A DNA stretch of 64,000 bases, from contig OU452240.1 of NCBI GenBank assembly GCA_911728455.2, forward strand, positions 4,907,913 to 4,971,912. The letters are read 5' to 3'. How positions within the stretch are numbered: the first letter of the stretch is position 1; each line of letters starts with the position of its first letter. The notes beneath the pieces were generated by a model. That model did not search any database, had not been told where the DNA came from, and worked only from the letters and a program-made list of their open reading frames with translations. The translations under genes and the position numbers were made by a program. This document shows, in pieces, positions 1 through 12,249 of the stretch. This DNA is from Marthasterias glacialis. Taxonomy: Eukaryota > Echinodermata > Asteroidea > Forcipulatida > Asteriidae.

Positions 1-34
1 AAGTATTGGCGGGAAACTGACAAGTCTGACACTG

Positions 35-63
35 TTGGAAAGCTCTGCTCATGGGCTTTCCAA
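35..63. repeat. Perfect 9-bp inverted repeat with 11-nt loop (first of ~130)
   Basis: TTGGAAAGC at 35-43 is the exact reverse complement of GCTTTCCAA at 55-63; the loop 44-54 contains the anchor ATG. The same dyad recurs at anchor -16 to +12 in most monomers. Arm mutations occur in some copies: GTTAGAAAGC before the anchors 53075, 56017, 59473, 60452 and 62414, GTTGGTAAGC before 19892 and 20379, and GCTTTCTAA after for example 22815, 24766, 37978 and 38472. The last keeps pairing as G-U if transcribed. The two deletion-bearing monomers lack the left arm before anchors 13121 and 14982. It could form a cruciform, an RNA hairpin, or be a dimeric protein-binding site; none is shown by sequence alone. 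Confidence 0.85.
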
Positions 64-213
64 AAATGCTGGTCTTGGGGCTGCAGAATAAACAGGGAGG
101 ATGCCAACGACCGCGGAGTCAGGACACCCCAATGATGTCCAGTGCATACGGCCATGCTGTGTGTACGTCAACAATAACCAAGCCGGCTACATGTGTGATG
201 GACCGATGCCAGC

Positions 214-236
214 AAAAAAAAAACGCAAAAAAAAAG
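214..236 (+). repeat. Interrupted A-tract, main site of length variation (first copy)
   Basis: An A-run, broken by CGC, then a second A-run before GAAGTCGG. It recurs at about anchor +163 to +187 in every monomer. Three length classes are visible: short (A-run, GCC, A-run; monomers of 484-486 bp), standard (A-run, CGCC, A-run; 486-490 bp) and long, with an extra CAGAAAAAACGC element (493-502 bp). Run length changes by single bases even between otherwise identical copies, as expected of replication slippage. In translation it gives lysine runs that look like a nuclear localisation signal, but the frame changes from copy to copy. Confidence 0.9.
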
Positions 237-495
237 AAGTCGGCAGCGCCACGGCCAACAACTCCAGAAATAATGGGGCTAGAGAGAAATTTCTTGTACC
301 TGCGGGTAGCTGCAATAGTCCTCTATCCGAAAATCTGGTTTTCCCGGCCAGCCAGGGCCATCTTCAGCCTTGAAACCACCAGGGAGCGGGGCTGCTCCGA
401 TTGCGCTTCAAACGCCTGTCTAATGGCACTTTTGTACACGAAGCTGTAACAGAGTGGAAACAAGACTTAGCAACGGCTCTATCTCCCAAAGTATT

Positions 496-504
496 GGCGG
501 GAAA
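496..504 (-). promoter_or_regulatory. E2F-like element (TTTCCCGCC on the minus strand), once per monomer
   Basis: GGCGGGAAA on the plus strand reads TTTCCCGCC on the minus strand and contains TTTCCCGC, a match to the E2F/DP consensus TTTSSCGC. It overlaps a minus-strand CCAAT (CCCGCCAATA). It recurs at anchor -43 to -35 in about 125 of 132 positions by eye. It is altered before anchors 27216 and 30156 (GGCGGTAAA) and before 50142, 51111 and 54054 (GGCGGGTAA), and absent before 13121 and 14982 because of the deletion. The match is certain; binding or promoter function is inference, since an 8-bp match that arose once is carried by every copy of a satellite. Confidence 0.4.
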
Positions 505-538
505 CTGACAAGTCTGACACTGTTGGAAAGCTCTGCTC

Positions 539-1025
539 ATGGGCTTTCCAAAAATGCCGGTCTTGGGGCTGCAGGATAAACAGGGAGGATGCCAAGGACC
601 GCAGAGTCAGGGCACCCCGATGATGTCCAGTGCATACGGCCATGATGTGTGTACGTCAACAATAGCCAAGGCTGCTACATGTGTGATGGACCGATGCCAG
701 CCAAAAAAAAACGCCAAAAAAAGAAGTCGGCAGCGCCACGGCCAATAACTCCAGAAATGATGGGGCTAGAGAGAAATTTCTTGTACCTGCAGGTAGCTGC
801 AATAGTCCTCTATCTGAAAATCTGGTTTTCCCGGCCAGCCAGGGCCATCTTCAGCCTTGAAACCACCAGGGAGCGGGGCTGCTCCGAATGCGCTTCAAAC
901 GCCTGTCTAATGGCACTTTTGTACACGAAGCTGTAACAGAGTGGAAACAAGACTTAGCAACGGCTCTATCTCCCAAAGTATTGGCGGGAAACTGACAAGT
1001 CTGACACTGTTGGAAAGCTCTGCTC
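539..1025 (+). repeat. Representative monomer (487 bp) with its landmarks
   Basis: This copy is used to describe the unit. From the anchor (+1 at 539) it holds: right arm of a 9-bp inverted repeat (+4 to +12); a PstI site in GGGGCTGCAGG; a SacII-type site in the usual copy (CCGCGG, here changed to CCGCAG); GTCCAGTGCATACGG; a variable cassette beginning near ACGTCAACAATAGCC and ending with an A-run broken by CGCC and GAAGTCGG; AATAACTCCAGAAAT; a CCTGC(A/G)GGTAGC site whose A form is an SbfI site; a quasi-palindrome CCGAAAATCTGGTTTTCCCGG region; GGCCAGCCAGGGCC; GGAGC/GCTCC dyad; a conserved stretch through GTACACGAAGC; GGCGGGAAA; and the left arm of the next inverted repeat. No internal sub-repeat was seen, so the 487 bp unit appears to be the basic period. 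Confidence 0.9.
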
Positions 1026-1514
1026 ATGGGCTTTCCAAAAATGCCGGACTTGGGGCTGCAGGATAAACAGGGAGGATGCCAAGGACCGCGGAGTCAGGAC
1101 ACCCCGATGATGTCCAGTGCATACGGCCATGCTGTGTGTACGTCAAATATAGCAAAACCCGCTACACCTGCGATGGACCGATGCCAGCAAAAAAAAAAAC
1201 CGCCAAAAAAAGAAGTCGGCAGCGCCAAGGCCAATAACTCCAGAAATAATGGGGCTAGAGAGAAATTTCTTGTACCTGCAGGTAGCTGCAATAGTCTTCT
1301 ATCCGAAAATCTGGTTTTCCCGGCCAGCCAGGGCCATCTTCAGCCTTGAAACCACCAGGGAGCGGGGCTGCTCCGAATGCGCTTCAAACGCCTTTCTAAT
1401 GGCACTTTTGTACACGAAGCTGTAACAGAGTGGAAACAAGACTTAGCAACGGCTCTATCTCCCAAAGTATTGGCGGGAAACTGACAAGTCTGACACTGTT
1501 GGAAAGCTGTGCTC

Positions 1515-3466
1515 ATGGGCTTTCCAAAAATGCCGGACTTGGGGCTGCAGGATAAACAGGGAGGATGCCAAGGACCGCGGAGTCAGGACACCCCGATGAT
1601 GTCCAGTGCATACGGCCATGCTGTGTGTACGTCTAATATAGCAAAGGCCGCTACACCTGCAATGGACCGATGCCAGCAAAAAAAAACCGCCAAAAAAAGA
1701 AGTCGGCAGCGCCACGGCCAATAACTCCAGAAATAATGGGGCTAGAGAGAAATTTCTTGTACCTGCGGGTAGCTGCAATAGTCCTCTATCCGAAAAAACT
1801 GTTTTTTTTCCGGCCAGCCAGGGCCATCTTCAGCCTTGAAACCACCAGGGAGCGGGGCTGCTCCGAATGCGCTTCAAACGCCTGTCTAATGGCACTTTTG
1901 TACACTAAGCTGTAACAGAGTGGAAACAAGACTTAGCAACGGCTCTATCTCCCAGAGTATTGGCGGGAAACTGACAAGTCTGACACTGTTGGAAAGCTCT
2001 GCTCATGGGCTTTCCAAAAATGCCGGATTTGGGGCTGCAGGATAAACAGGAAGGATGCCAAGGACCGCGGAGTCAGGACACCCCGATGATGTCCAATGCA
2101 TACGGCCATGCTGTGTGTACGTCAACAATAGCCAAGGCCGCTACATGTGTGATGGACAGATGCCAGCAAAAAAAAACGCCAAAAAAAGAAGTCGGCAGTG
2201 CCATGGCCAATAAATCCAGAAATAATGGGGCTAGAGAGAAATTTCTTGTACCTGCGGGTAGCTGCAATAGTCCTCTATCCGAAAATCTGGTTTTCCCGGC
2301 CAGCCAGGGCCATCTTCAGCCTTGAAACCACCAGGGAGCGGGGCTGCTCCGAATGCGCTTCAAACGCCTGTCTAATGGCACTTTTGTACACGAAGCTGTA
2401 ACAGAGTGGAAACAAGACTTAGCAACGGCTCTATCTCCCAAAGTATTGGCGGGAAACTGACAAGTCTGACACTGTTGGAAAGCTGTGCTCATGGGCTTTC
2501 CAAAAATGCCGGACTTGGGGCTGCAGGATAAACAGGGAGGATGCCAAGGACCGCGGAGTCAGGACACCCCGATGATGTCCAGTGCATACGGCCATGCTGT
2601 GTGTACGTCTAATATAGCAAAGGCCGCTACACCTGCAATGGACCGATGCCAGCAAAAAAAAACCGCCAAAAAAAGAAGTCGGCAGCGCCACGGCCAATAA
2701 CTCCAGAAATAATGGGGCTAGAGAGAAATTTCTTGTACCTGCGGGTAGCTGCAATAGTCCTCTATCCGAAAAAACTGTTTTTTTTCCGGCCAGCCAGGGC
2801 CATCTTCAGCCTTGAAACCACCAGGGAGCGGGGCTGCTCCGAATGCGCTTCAAACGCCTGTCTAATGGCACTTTTGTACACTAAGCTGTAACAGAGTGGA
2901 AACAAGACTTAGCAACGGCTCTATCTCCCAGAGTATTGGCGGGAAACTGACAAGTCTGACACTGTTGGAAAGCTCTGCTCATGGGCTTTCCAAAAATGCC
3001 GGATTTGGGGCTGCAGGATAAACAGGAAGGATGCCAAGGACCGCGGAGTCAGGACACCCCGATGATGTCCAATGCATACGGCCATGCTGTGTGTACGTCA
3101 ACAATAGCCAAGGCCGCTACATGTGTGATGGACAGATGCCAGCAAAAAAAAACGCCAAAAAAAGAAGTCGGCAGTGCCATGGCCAATAAATCCAGAAATA
3201 ATGGGGCTAGAGAGAAATTTCTTGTACCTGCGGGTAGCTGCAATAGTCCTCTATCCGAAAATCTGGTTTTCCCGGCCAGCCAGGGCCATCTTCAGCCTTG
3301 AAACCACCAGGGAGCGGGGCTGCTCCGAATGCGCTTCAAACGCCTGTCTAATGGCACTTTTGTACACGAAGCTGTAACAGAGTGGAAACAAGACTTAGCA
3401 ACGGCTCTATCTCCCAAAGTATTGGCGGGAAACTGACAAGTCTGACACTGTTGGAAAGCTGTGCTC
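1515..3466. repeat. A/B dimer HOR, two copies (976 bp period)
   Basis: Anchors 1515 (A), 2005 (B), 2491 (A), 2981 (B). The A monomer carries TCTAATATAGCAAAGG and CACCTGCAATGG in the cassette, GAAAAAACTG plus a T-run instead of GAAAATCTGG, and AGCTGTGCTC before its anchor. The B monomer carries GGATTTGGGG, AACAGGAAGG and here also TCCAATGCATACGG. The two dimers look identical or nearly so by eye, so this is a recent duplication in a dimeric higher-order repeat. Confidence 0.9.
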
Positions 3467-6400
3467 ATGGGCTTTCCAAAAATGCCGGACTTGGGGCTGC
3501 AGGATAAACAGGGAGGATGCCAAGGACCGCGGAGTCAGGACACCCCGATGATGTCCAGTGCATACGGCCATGCTGTGTGTACGTCTAATATAGCAAAGGC
3601 CGCTACACCTGCAATGGACCGATGCCAGCAAAAAAAAACCGCCAAAAAAAGAAGTCGGCAGCGCCACGGCCAATAACTCCAGAAATAATGGGGCTAGAGA
3701 GAAATTTCTTGTACCTGCGGGTAGCTGCAATAGTCCTCTATCCGAAAAAACTGTTTTTTTTCCGGCCAGCCAGGGCCATCTTCAGCCTTGAAACCACCAG
3801 GGAGCGGGGCTGCTCCGAATGCGCTTCAAACGCCTGTCTAATGGCACTTTTGTACACGAAGCTGTAACAGAGTGGAAACAAGACTTAGCAACGGCTCTAT
3901 CTCCCAGAGTATTGGCGGGAAACTGACAAGTCTGACACTGTTGGAAAGCTCTGCTCATGGGCTTTCCAAAAATGCCGGATTTGGGGCTGCAGGATAAACA
4001 GGAAGGATGCCAAGGACCGCGGAGTCAGGACACCCCGATGATGTCCAGTGCATACGGCCATGCTGTTTGTACGTCAACAATAGCCAAGGCTGCTACATGT
4101 GTGATGGACCGATGCCAGCAAAAAAAAACGCCAAAAAAAGAAGTCGGCAGCGCCACGGCCAATAACTCCAGAAATAATGGGGCTAGAGAGAAATTTCTTG
4201 TACCTGCGGGTAGCTGCAATAGTCCTCTATCCGAAAATCTAGTTTTCCCGGCCAGCCAGGGCCATCTTCAGCCTTGAAACCACCAGGGAGCGGGGCTGCT
4301 CCGACTGCGCTTCAAACGCCTGTCTAATGGCACTTTTGTATACGAAGCTGTAACAGAGTGGAAACAAGACTTACCAACGGCTCTATCTCCCAAAGTATTG
4401 GCGGGAAACTGACAAGTCTGACACTGTTGGAAAGCTGTGCTCATGGGCTTTCCAAAAATGCCGGACTTGGGGCTGCAGGATAAACAGGGAGGATGCCAAG
4501 GACCGCGGAGTCAGGACATCCCGATGATGTCCTGTGCATACGGCCATGCTGTGTGTACGTCTAATATAGCAAAGGCTGCTACACCTGCAATGGACCGATG
4601 CCAGCAAAAAAAAACCGCCAAAAAAAGAAGTCGGCAGCGCCACGGCCAATTACTCCAGAAATAATGGGGCTAGACAGAAATTTCTTGTACCTGCGGGTAG
4701 CTGCAATAGTCCTCTATCCGAAAAAACTGTTTTTTTTCCGGCCAGCCAGGGCCATCTTCAGCCTTGAAACCACCAGGGAGCGGGGCTGCTCCGATTGCGC
4801 TTCAAACGCCTGTCTAATGGCACTTTTGTACACGAAGCTGTAACAGAGTGGAAACAAGACTTAGCAACGGCTCTATCTCCCAGAGTATTGGCGGGAAACT
4901 GACAAGTCTGACACTGTTGGAAAGCTCTGCTCATGGGCTTTCCAAAAATGCCGGATTTGGGGCTGCAGGATAAACAGGAAGGATGCCAAGGACCGCGGAG
5001 TCAGGACACCCCGATGATGTCCAGTGCATACGGCCATGCTGTGTGTACGTCAACAATAGCCAAGGCCGCTACATGTGTGATGGACCGATGCCAGCAAAAA
5101 AACAACGCCAAAAAAAGAAGTCGGCAGCGCCACGGCCAATAACTCCAGAAATAATGGGGCTAGAGAGAAATTTCTTGTACCTGCAGGTAGCTGCAATAGT
5201 CCTCTATCCGAAAATCTGGTTTTCCCGGCCAGCCAGGGCCATCTTCAGCCTTGAAACCACCAGGGAGCGGGGCTGCTCCGACTGCGCTTCAAACGCCTGT
5301 CTAATGGCACTTTTGTACACGAAGCTGTAACAGAGTGGAAACAAGACTTACCAACGGCTCTATCTCCCAAAGTATTGGCGGGAAACTGACAAGTCTGACA
5401 CTGTTGGAAAGCTCTGCTGATGGGCTTTCCAAAAATGCCGGACTTGGGGCTGCAGGATAAACAGGGAGGATGCCAAGGACCGCGGAGTCAGGACATCCCG
5501 ATGATGTCCTGTGCATACGGCCATGCTGTGTGTACGTCTAATATAGCAAAGGCTGCTACACCTGCAATGGACCGATGCCAGCAAAAAAAAAACCGCCAAA
5601 AAAAGAAGTCGGCAGCGCCACGGCCAATAACTCCAGAAATAATGGGGCTAGACAGAAATTTCTTGTACCTGCGGGTAGCTGCAATAGTCCTCTATCCGAA
5701 AAAACTGTTTTTTTCCGGCCAGCCAGGGCCATCTTCAGCCTTGAAACCACCAGGGAGCGGGGCTGCTCCGATTGCGCCTCAAACGCCTGTCTAATGGCAC
5801 TTTTGTACACGAAGCTGTAACAGAGTGGAAACAAGACTTAGCAACGGCTCTATCTCCCAGAGTATTGGCGGGAAACTGACAAGTCTGACACTGTTGGAAA
5901 GCTCTGCTCATGGGCTTTCCAAAAATGCCGGATTTGGGGCTGCAGGATAAACAGGAAGGATGCCAAGGACCGCGGAGTCAGGACACCCCGATGATGTCCA
6001 GTGCATACGGCCATGCTGTGTGTACGTCAACAATAGCCAAGGCCGCTACATGTGTGATGGACCGATGCCAGCAAAAAAACAACGCAAAAAAAAGAAGTCG
6101 GCAGCGCCACGGCCAATAACTCCAGAAATAATGGGGCTAGAGAGAAATTTCTTGTACATGCGGGTAGCTGCAATAGTCCTCTATCCGAAAATCTGGTTTT
6201 CCCGGCCAGCCAGGGCCATCTTCAGCCTTGAAACCACCAGGGAGCGGGGCTGCTCCGACTGCGCTTCAAACGCCTGTCTAATGGCACTTTTGTACACGAA
6301 GCTGTAACAGAGTGGAAACAAGACTTAGCAACGGCTCTATCTCCCAAAGTATTGGCGGGAAACTGACAAGTCTGACACTGTTGGAAAGCTCTGCTCATGG

Positions 6401-7370
6401 GCTTTCCAAAAACGCCGGATTTGGGGCTGCAGGATAAACAGGAAGGATGCCAAGGACCGCGGAGTCAGGACACCCCGATGATGTCCAGTGCATACGGCCA
6501 TGCTGTGTGTATGTCAACAATAGCCAGGGCCAAAACATGTGTGATGGACCGATGCCAGCAAAAAAAAACCGCAAAAAAAAGAAGTCGGCAGCGCCACGGC
6601 CAATAACTCCAGAAATAATGGGGCTAGAGAGAAATTTCTTGTACCTGCGGGTAGCTGCAATAGTCCTCCATCCGAAAATCTGGTTTTCCCGGCCAGCCAG
6701 GGCCATCTTCAGCCTTGAAACCACCAGGGAGCGGGGCTGCTCCGAATGCGCTTCAAACGCCTGTCTAATGGCACTTTTGTACACGAAGCTGTAACAGAGT
6801 GGAAACAAGACTTAGCAACGGCTCTATCTCCCAAAGTATTGGCGGGAAACTGACAAGTCTGACACTGTTGGAAAGATCTGCTCATGGGCTTTCCAAAAAT
6901 ACCGGTCTTGGGGCTGCAGGATAAACAGGGAGGATGCCAAGGACCGCGGAGTCAGGACACCCCGAGGATGTCCAGTGCATACGGCCATGGTGTGTGTATG
7001 TCAACAATAGCCAAGGCCGCTACATGTGTGATGGACCGATGCCAGCAAAAAAAAAACGCCAAAAAAAGAAGTCGGCAGCGCCACGGCCAATAACTCCAGA
7101 AATAATGGGGCTAGAGAGAAATTTCTTGTACCTGCGGGTAGCTGCAATAGTCCTCTATCCGAAAATCTGGTTTTCCCGGCCAGCCATGGCCATCTTCAGC
7201 CTTGAAACCACCATGGAATGGGGCTGCTCCGAATGCGCTTCAAACGCCTGTCTAATGGCACTTTTGTACACGAAGCTGTAACAGAGTGGAAACAAGACTT
7301 AACAACGGCTCTATCTCCCAAAGTATTGGCGGGAAACTGACAAGTCTGACACTGTTGGAAAGCTGTGCTC
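3467..7370. repeat. Eight-monomer HOR block, copy 1 (~3,904 bp)
   Basis: Anchors 3467, 3957, 4443, 4933, 5420, 5910, 6397 and 6884. The first six are three A/B dimers; the last two are non-A monomers. Private markers in order: GCTGTTTGTACG (second), ACATCCCGATG with GTCCTGTGC (third and fifth), AAAACAACGCC (fourth), CTGCTGATGG (fifth), TGTACATGCGGG (sixth), AAAACGCCGG with CCAGGGCCAAAAC (sixth to seventh), AGATCTGCTC and CCATGGTGTG (eighth). All recur in the same order in the adjacent block. Confidence 0.92.
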
Positions 7371-10300
7371 ATGGGCTTTCCAAAAATGCCGGACTTGGGG
7401 CTGCAGGATAAACAGGGAGGATGCCAAGGACCGCGGAGTCAGGACACCCCGATGATGTCCAGTGCATACGGCCATGCTGTGTGTACGTCTAATATAGCAA
7501 AGGCCGCTACACCTGCAATGGACCGATGCCAGCAAAAAAAAACCGCCAAAAAAAGAAGTCGGCAGCGCCACGGCCAATAACTCCAGAAATAATGGGGCTA
7601 GAGAGAAATTTCTTGTACCTGCGGGTAGCTGCAATAGTCCTCTATCCGAAAAAACTGTTTTTTTTCCGGCCAGCCAGGGCCATCTTCAGCCTTGAAACCA
7701 CCAGGGAGCGGGGCTGCTCCGAATGCGCTTCAAACGCCTGTCTAATGGCACTTTTGTACACGAAGCTGTAACAGAGTGGAAACAAGACTTAGCAACGGCT
7801 CTATCTCCCAGAGTATTGGCGGGAAACTGACAAGTCTGACACTGTTGGAAAGCTCTGCTCATGGGCTTTCCAAAAATGCCGGATTTGGGGCTGCAGGATA
7901 AACAGGAAGGATGCCAAGGACCGCGGAGTCAGGACACCCCGATGATGTCCAGTGCATACGGCCATGCTGTTTGTACGTCAACAATAGCCAAGGCTGCTAC
8001 ATGTGTGATGGACCGATGCCAGCAAAAAAAAAACGCCAAAAAAAGAAGTCGGCAGCGCCACGGCCAATAACTCCAGAAATAATGGGGCTAGAGAGAAATT
8101 TCTTGTACCTGCGGGTAGCTGCAATAGTCCTCTATCCGAAAATCTAGTTTTCCCGGCCAGCCAGGGCCATCTTCAGCCTTGAAACCACCAGGGAGCGGGG
8201 CTGCTCCGACTGCGCTTCAAACGCCTGTCTAATGGCACTTTTGTACACGAAGCTGTAACAGAGTGGAAACAAGACTTACCAACGGCTCTATCTCCCAAAG
8301 TATTGGCGGGAAACTGACAAGTCTGACACTGTTGGAAAGCTCTGCTCATGGGCTTTCCAAAAATGCCGGACTTGGGGCTGCAGGATAAACAGGGAGGATG
8401 CCAAGGACCGCGGAGTCAGGACATCCCGATGATGTCCTGTGCATACGGCCATGCTGTGTGTACGTCTAATATAGCAAAGGCTGCTACACCTGCAATGGAC
8501 CGATGCCAGCAAAAAAAAACCGCCAAAAAAAGAAATCGGCAGCGCCACGGCCAATTACTCCAGAAATAATGGGGCTAGACAGAAATTTCTTGTACCTGCG
8601 GGTAGCTGCAATAGTCCTCTATCCGAAAAAACTGTTTTTTTTCCGGCCAGCCAGGGCCATCTTCAGCCTTGAAACCACCAGGGAGCGGGGCTGCTCCGAT
8701 TGCGCTTCAAACGCCTGTCTAATGGCACTTTTGTACACGAAGCTGTAACAGAGTGGAAACAAGACTTAGCAACGGCTCTATCTCCCAGAGTATTGGCGGG
8801 AAACTGACAAGTCTGACACTGTTGGAAAGCTCTGCTCATGGGCTTTCCAAAAATGCCGGATTTGGGGCTGCAGGATAAACAGGAAGGATGCCAAGGACCG
8901 CGGAGTCAGGACACCCCGATGATGTCCAGTGCATACGGCCATGCTGTGTGTACGTCAACAATAGCCAAGGCCGCTACATGTGTGATGGACCGATGCCAGC
9001 AAAAAAACAACGCCAAAAAAAGAAGTCGGCAGCGCCACGGCCAATAACTCCAGAAATAATGGGGCTAGAGAGAAATTTCTTGTACCTGCAGGTAGCTGCA
9101 ATAGTCCTCTATCCGAAAATCTGGTTTTCCCGGCCAGCCAGGGCCATCTTCAGCCTTGAAACCACCAGGGAGCGGGGCTGCTCCGACTGCGCTTCAAACG
9201 CCTGTCTAATGGCACTTTTGTACACGAAGCTGTAACAGAGTGGAAACAAGACTTACCAACGGCTCTATCTCCCAAAGTATTGGCGGGAAACTGACAAGTC
9301 TGACACTGTTGGAAAGCTCTGCTGATGGGCTTTCCAAAAATGCCGGACTTGGGGCTGCAGGATAAACAGGGAGGATGCCAAGGACCGCGGAGTCAGGACA
9401 TCCCGATGATGTCCTGTGCATACGGCCATGCTGTGTGTACGTCTAATATAGCAAAGGCTGCTACACCTGCAATGGACCGATGCCAGCAAAAAAAAACCGC
9501 CAAAAAAAGAAGTCGGCAGCGCCACGGCCAATAACTCCAGAAATAATGGGGCTAGACAGAAATTTCTTGTACCTGCGGGTAGCTGCAATAGTCCTCTATC
9601 CGAAAAAACTGTTTTTTTTCCGGCCAGCCAGGGCCATCTTCAGCCTTGAAACCACCAGGGAGCGGGGCTGCTCCGATTGCGCCTCAAACGCCTGTCTAAT
9701 GGCACTTTTGTACACGAAGCTGTAACAGAGTGGAAACAAGACTTAGCAACGGCTCTATCTCCCAGAGTATTGGCGGGAAACTGACAAGTCTGACACTGTT
9801 GGAAAGCTCTGCTCATGGGCTTTCCAAAAATGCCGGATTTGGGGCTGCAGGATAAACAGGAAGGATGCCAAGGACCGCGGAGTCAGGACACCCCGATGAT
9901 GTCCAGTGCATACGGCCATGCTGTGTGTACGTCAACAATAGCCAAGGCCGCTACATGTGTGATGGACCGATGCCAGCAAAAAAACAACGCAAAAAAAAGA
10001 AGTCGGCAGCGCCACGGCCAATAACTCCAGAAATAATGGGGCTAGAGAGAAATTTCTTGTACATGCGGGTAGCTGCAATAGTCCTCTATCCGAAAATCTG
10101 GTTTTCCCGGCCAGCCAGGGCCATCTTCAGCCTTGAAACCACCAGGGAGCGGGGCTGCTCCGACTGCGCTTCAAACGCCTGTCTAATGGCACTTTTGTAC
10201 ACGAAGCTGTAACAGAGTGGAAACAAGACTTAGCAACGGCTCTATCTCCCAAAGTATTGGCGGGAAACTGACAAGTCTGACACTGTTGGAAAGCTCTGCT

Positions 10301-11275
10301 CATGGGCTTTCCAAAAACGCCGGATTTGGGGCTGCAGGATAAACAGGAAGGATGCCAAGGACCGCGGAGTCAGGACACCCCGATGATGTCCAGTGCATAC
10401 GGCCATGCTGTGTGTATGTCAACAATAGCCAGGGCCAAAACATGTGTGATGGACCGATGCCAGCAAAAAAAAACCGCAAAAAAAAGAAGTCGGCAGCGCC
10501 ACGGCCAATAACTCCAGAAATAATGGGGCTAGAGAGAAATTTCTTGTACCTGCGGGTAGCTGCAATAGTCCTCCATCCGAAAATCTGGTTTTCCCGGCCA
10601 GCCAGGGCCATCTTCAGCCTTGAAACCACCAGGGAGCGGGGCTGCTCCGAATGCGCTTCAAACGCCTGTCTAATGGCACTTTTGTACACGAAGCTGTAAC
10701 AGAGTGGAAACAAGACTTAGCAACGGCTCTATCTCCCAAAGTATTGGCGGGAAACTGACAAGTCTGACACTGTTGGAAAGATCTGCTCATGGGCTTTCCA
10801 AAAATACCGGTCTTGGGGCTGCAGGATAAACAGGGAGGATGCCAAGGACCGCGGAGTCAGGACACCCCGAGGATGTCCAGTGCATACGGCCATGGTGTGT
10901 GTATGTCAACAATAGCCAAGGCCGCTACATGTGTGATGGACCGATGCCAGCAAAAAAAAAACGCCAAAAAAAGAAGTCGGCAGCGCCACGGCCAATAACT
11001 CCAGAAATAATGGGGCTAGAGAGAAATTTCTTGTACCTGCGGGTAGCTGCAATAGTCCTCTATCCGAAAATCTGGTTTTCCCGGCCAGCCATGGCCATCT
11101 TCAGCCTTGAAACCACCATGGAATGGGGCTGCTCCGAATGCGCTTCAAACGCCTGTCTAATGGCACTTTTGTACACGAAGCTGTAACAGAGTGGAAACAA
11201 GACTTAACAACGGCTCTATCTCCCAAAGTATTGGCGGGAAACTGACAAGTCTGACACTGTTGGAAAGCTCTGCTC
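7371..11275. repeat. Eight-monomer HOR block, copy 2 (~3,905 bp)
   Basis: Anchors 7371, 7861, 8348, 8838, 9325, 9815, 10302 and 10789, each 3,904-3,905 bp after its partner in the preceding block and sharing its private markers. Few differences were seen, for example an A-run length near 8028, AGAAATCGGC near 8532 against AGAAGTCGGC, and AGCTCTGCTC before 8348 where the partner has AGCTGTGCTC. The tandem duplication of a whole eight-monomer segment is best explained by one unequal exchange. Confidence 0.92.
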
Positions 11276-12249
11276 ATGGGCTTTCCAAAAATGCAGGTCT
11301 TGGGGCTGCAGGATAAACAGGGAGGATGCCAAGGACCGCGGAGTCAGGACACCCCGATGATGTCCAGTGCATACGGCCATGCTGTGTGTACGTCAACAAT
11401 AGCCAGGGCCAAAACATTTGTGATGGACCGATGCCAGCAAAAAAAAATCGCAAAAAAAAGAAGTCGGCAGCGCCACGGCCAATAACTCCAGAAATAATGG
11501 GGCTAGAGAGAAATTTCTTGTACCTGCGGGTAGCTGCAATAGTCCTCCATCCGACAATCTGGTTTTCCCGGCCAGCCAGAGCCATCTTCAGCCTTGAAAC
11601 CACCAGGGAGCGGGGCTGCTCCGAATGCGCTTCAAACGCCTGTCTAATGGCACTTTTGTACACGAAGCTGTAACAGAGCGGAAACAAGACTTAGCAACGG
11701 CTCTATCTCCCAAAGTATTGGCGGGAAACTGACAAGTCTGACACTGTTGGAAAGCTCTGCTCATGGGCTTTCCAAAAATGCCGGTCTTGGGGCTGCAGGA
11801 TAAACAGGGAGGATGCCAAGGACCGCGGAGTCAGGACACCCCGATGATGTCCAGTGCATACGGCCATGCTGTGTGTACGTCAACAATAGCCAGGGCCAAA
11901 ACATGTGTGATGGACCGATGCCAGCAAAAAAAAATCGCAAAAAAAAGAAGTCGGCAGCGCCACGGCCAATAACTCCAGAAATAATGGGGCTAGAGAGAAA
12001 TTTCTTGTACCTGCGGGTAGCTGCAATAGTCCTCCATCCGAAAATCTGGTTTTCCCGGCCAGCCAGAGCCATCTTCAGCCTTGAAACCACCAGGGAGCGG
12101 GGCTGTTCCGAATGCGCTTCAAACGCCTGTCTAATGGCACTTTTGTACACGAAGCTGTAACAGAGCGGAAACAAGACTTAGCAACGGCTCTATCTCCCAA
12201 AGTATTGGCGGGAAACTGACAAGTCTGACACTGTTGGAAAGCTCTGCTG
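11276..12249. repeat. Two C-type monomers (anchors 11276, 11763)
   Basis: Two 487 bp monomers with the C cassette (AGCCAGGGCCAAAAC), CTCCATCCG and a shared AGAGCGGAAAC. They are close to each other and to the monomers that follow, and mark the change from A/B to C type. Confidence 0.85.

Larger units (their letters stand above)
1..1514. repeat. Mixed monomers at the left edge (anchors 51, 539, 1026)
   Basis: A partial unit of 50 bp followed by three monomers (488, 487 and 489 bp). The first two have the B-like cassette (GTGTGATGGACCG). The third is intermediate: it has CAAATATAGC and CACCTGCGATGG, close to the A type that dominates the next 10 kb, but keeps the standard GAAAATCTGG downstream. 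It may be a precursor or a recombinant of the A type. Confidence 0.85.

Noticed and set aside
51-449. Recurrent ~130-codon open frames with lysine-rich, nuclear-signal-like stretches
   Set aside because: The lysines come from the A-tract, whose length changes the frame from copy to copy. All three plus frames and the minus strand give open frames of similar size, as expected from a satellite with few stops.
873-889. GGAGC/GCTCC short dyad as a terminator
   Set aside because: A 5-bp stem without a following T-run; no transcription unit is known here.
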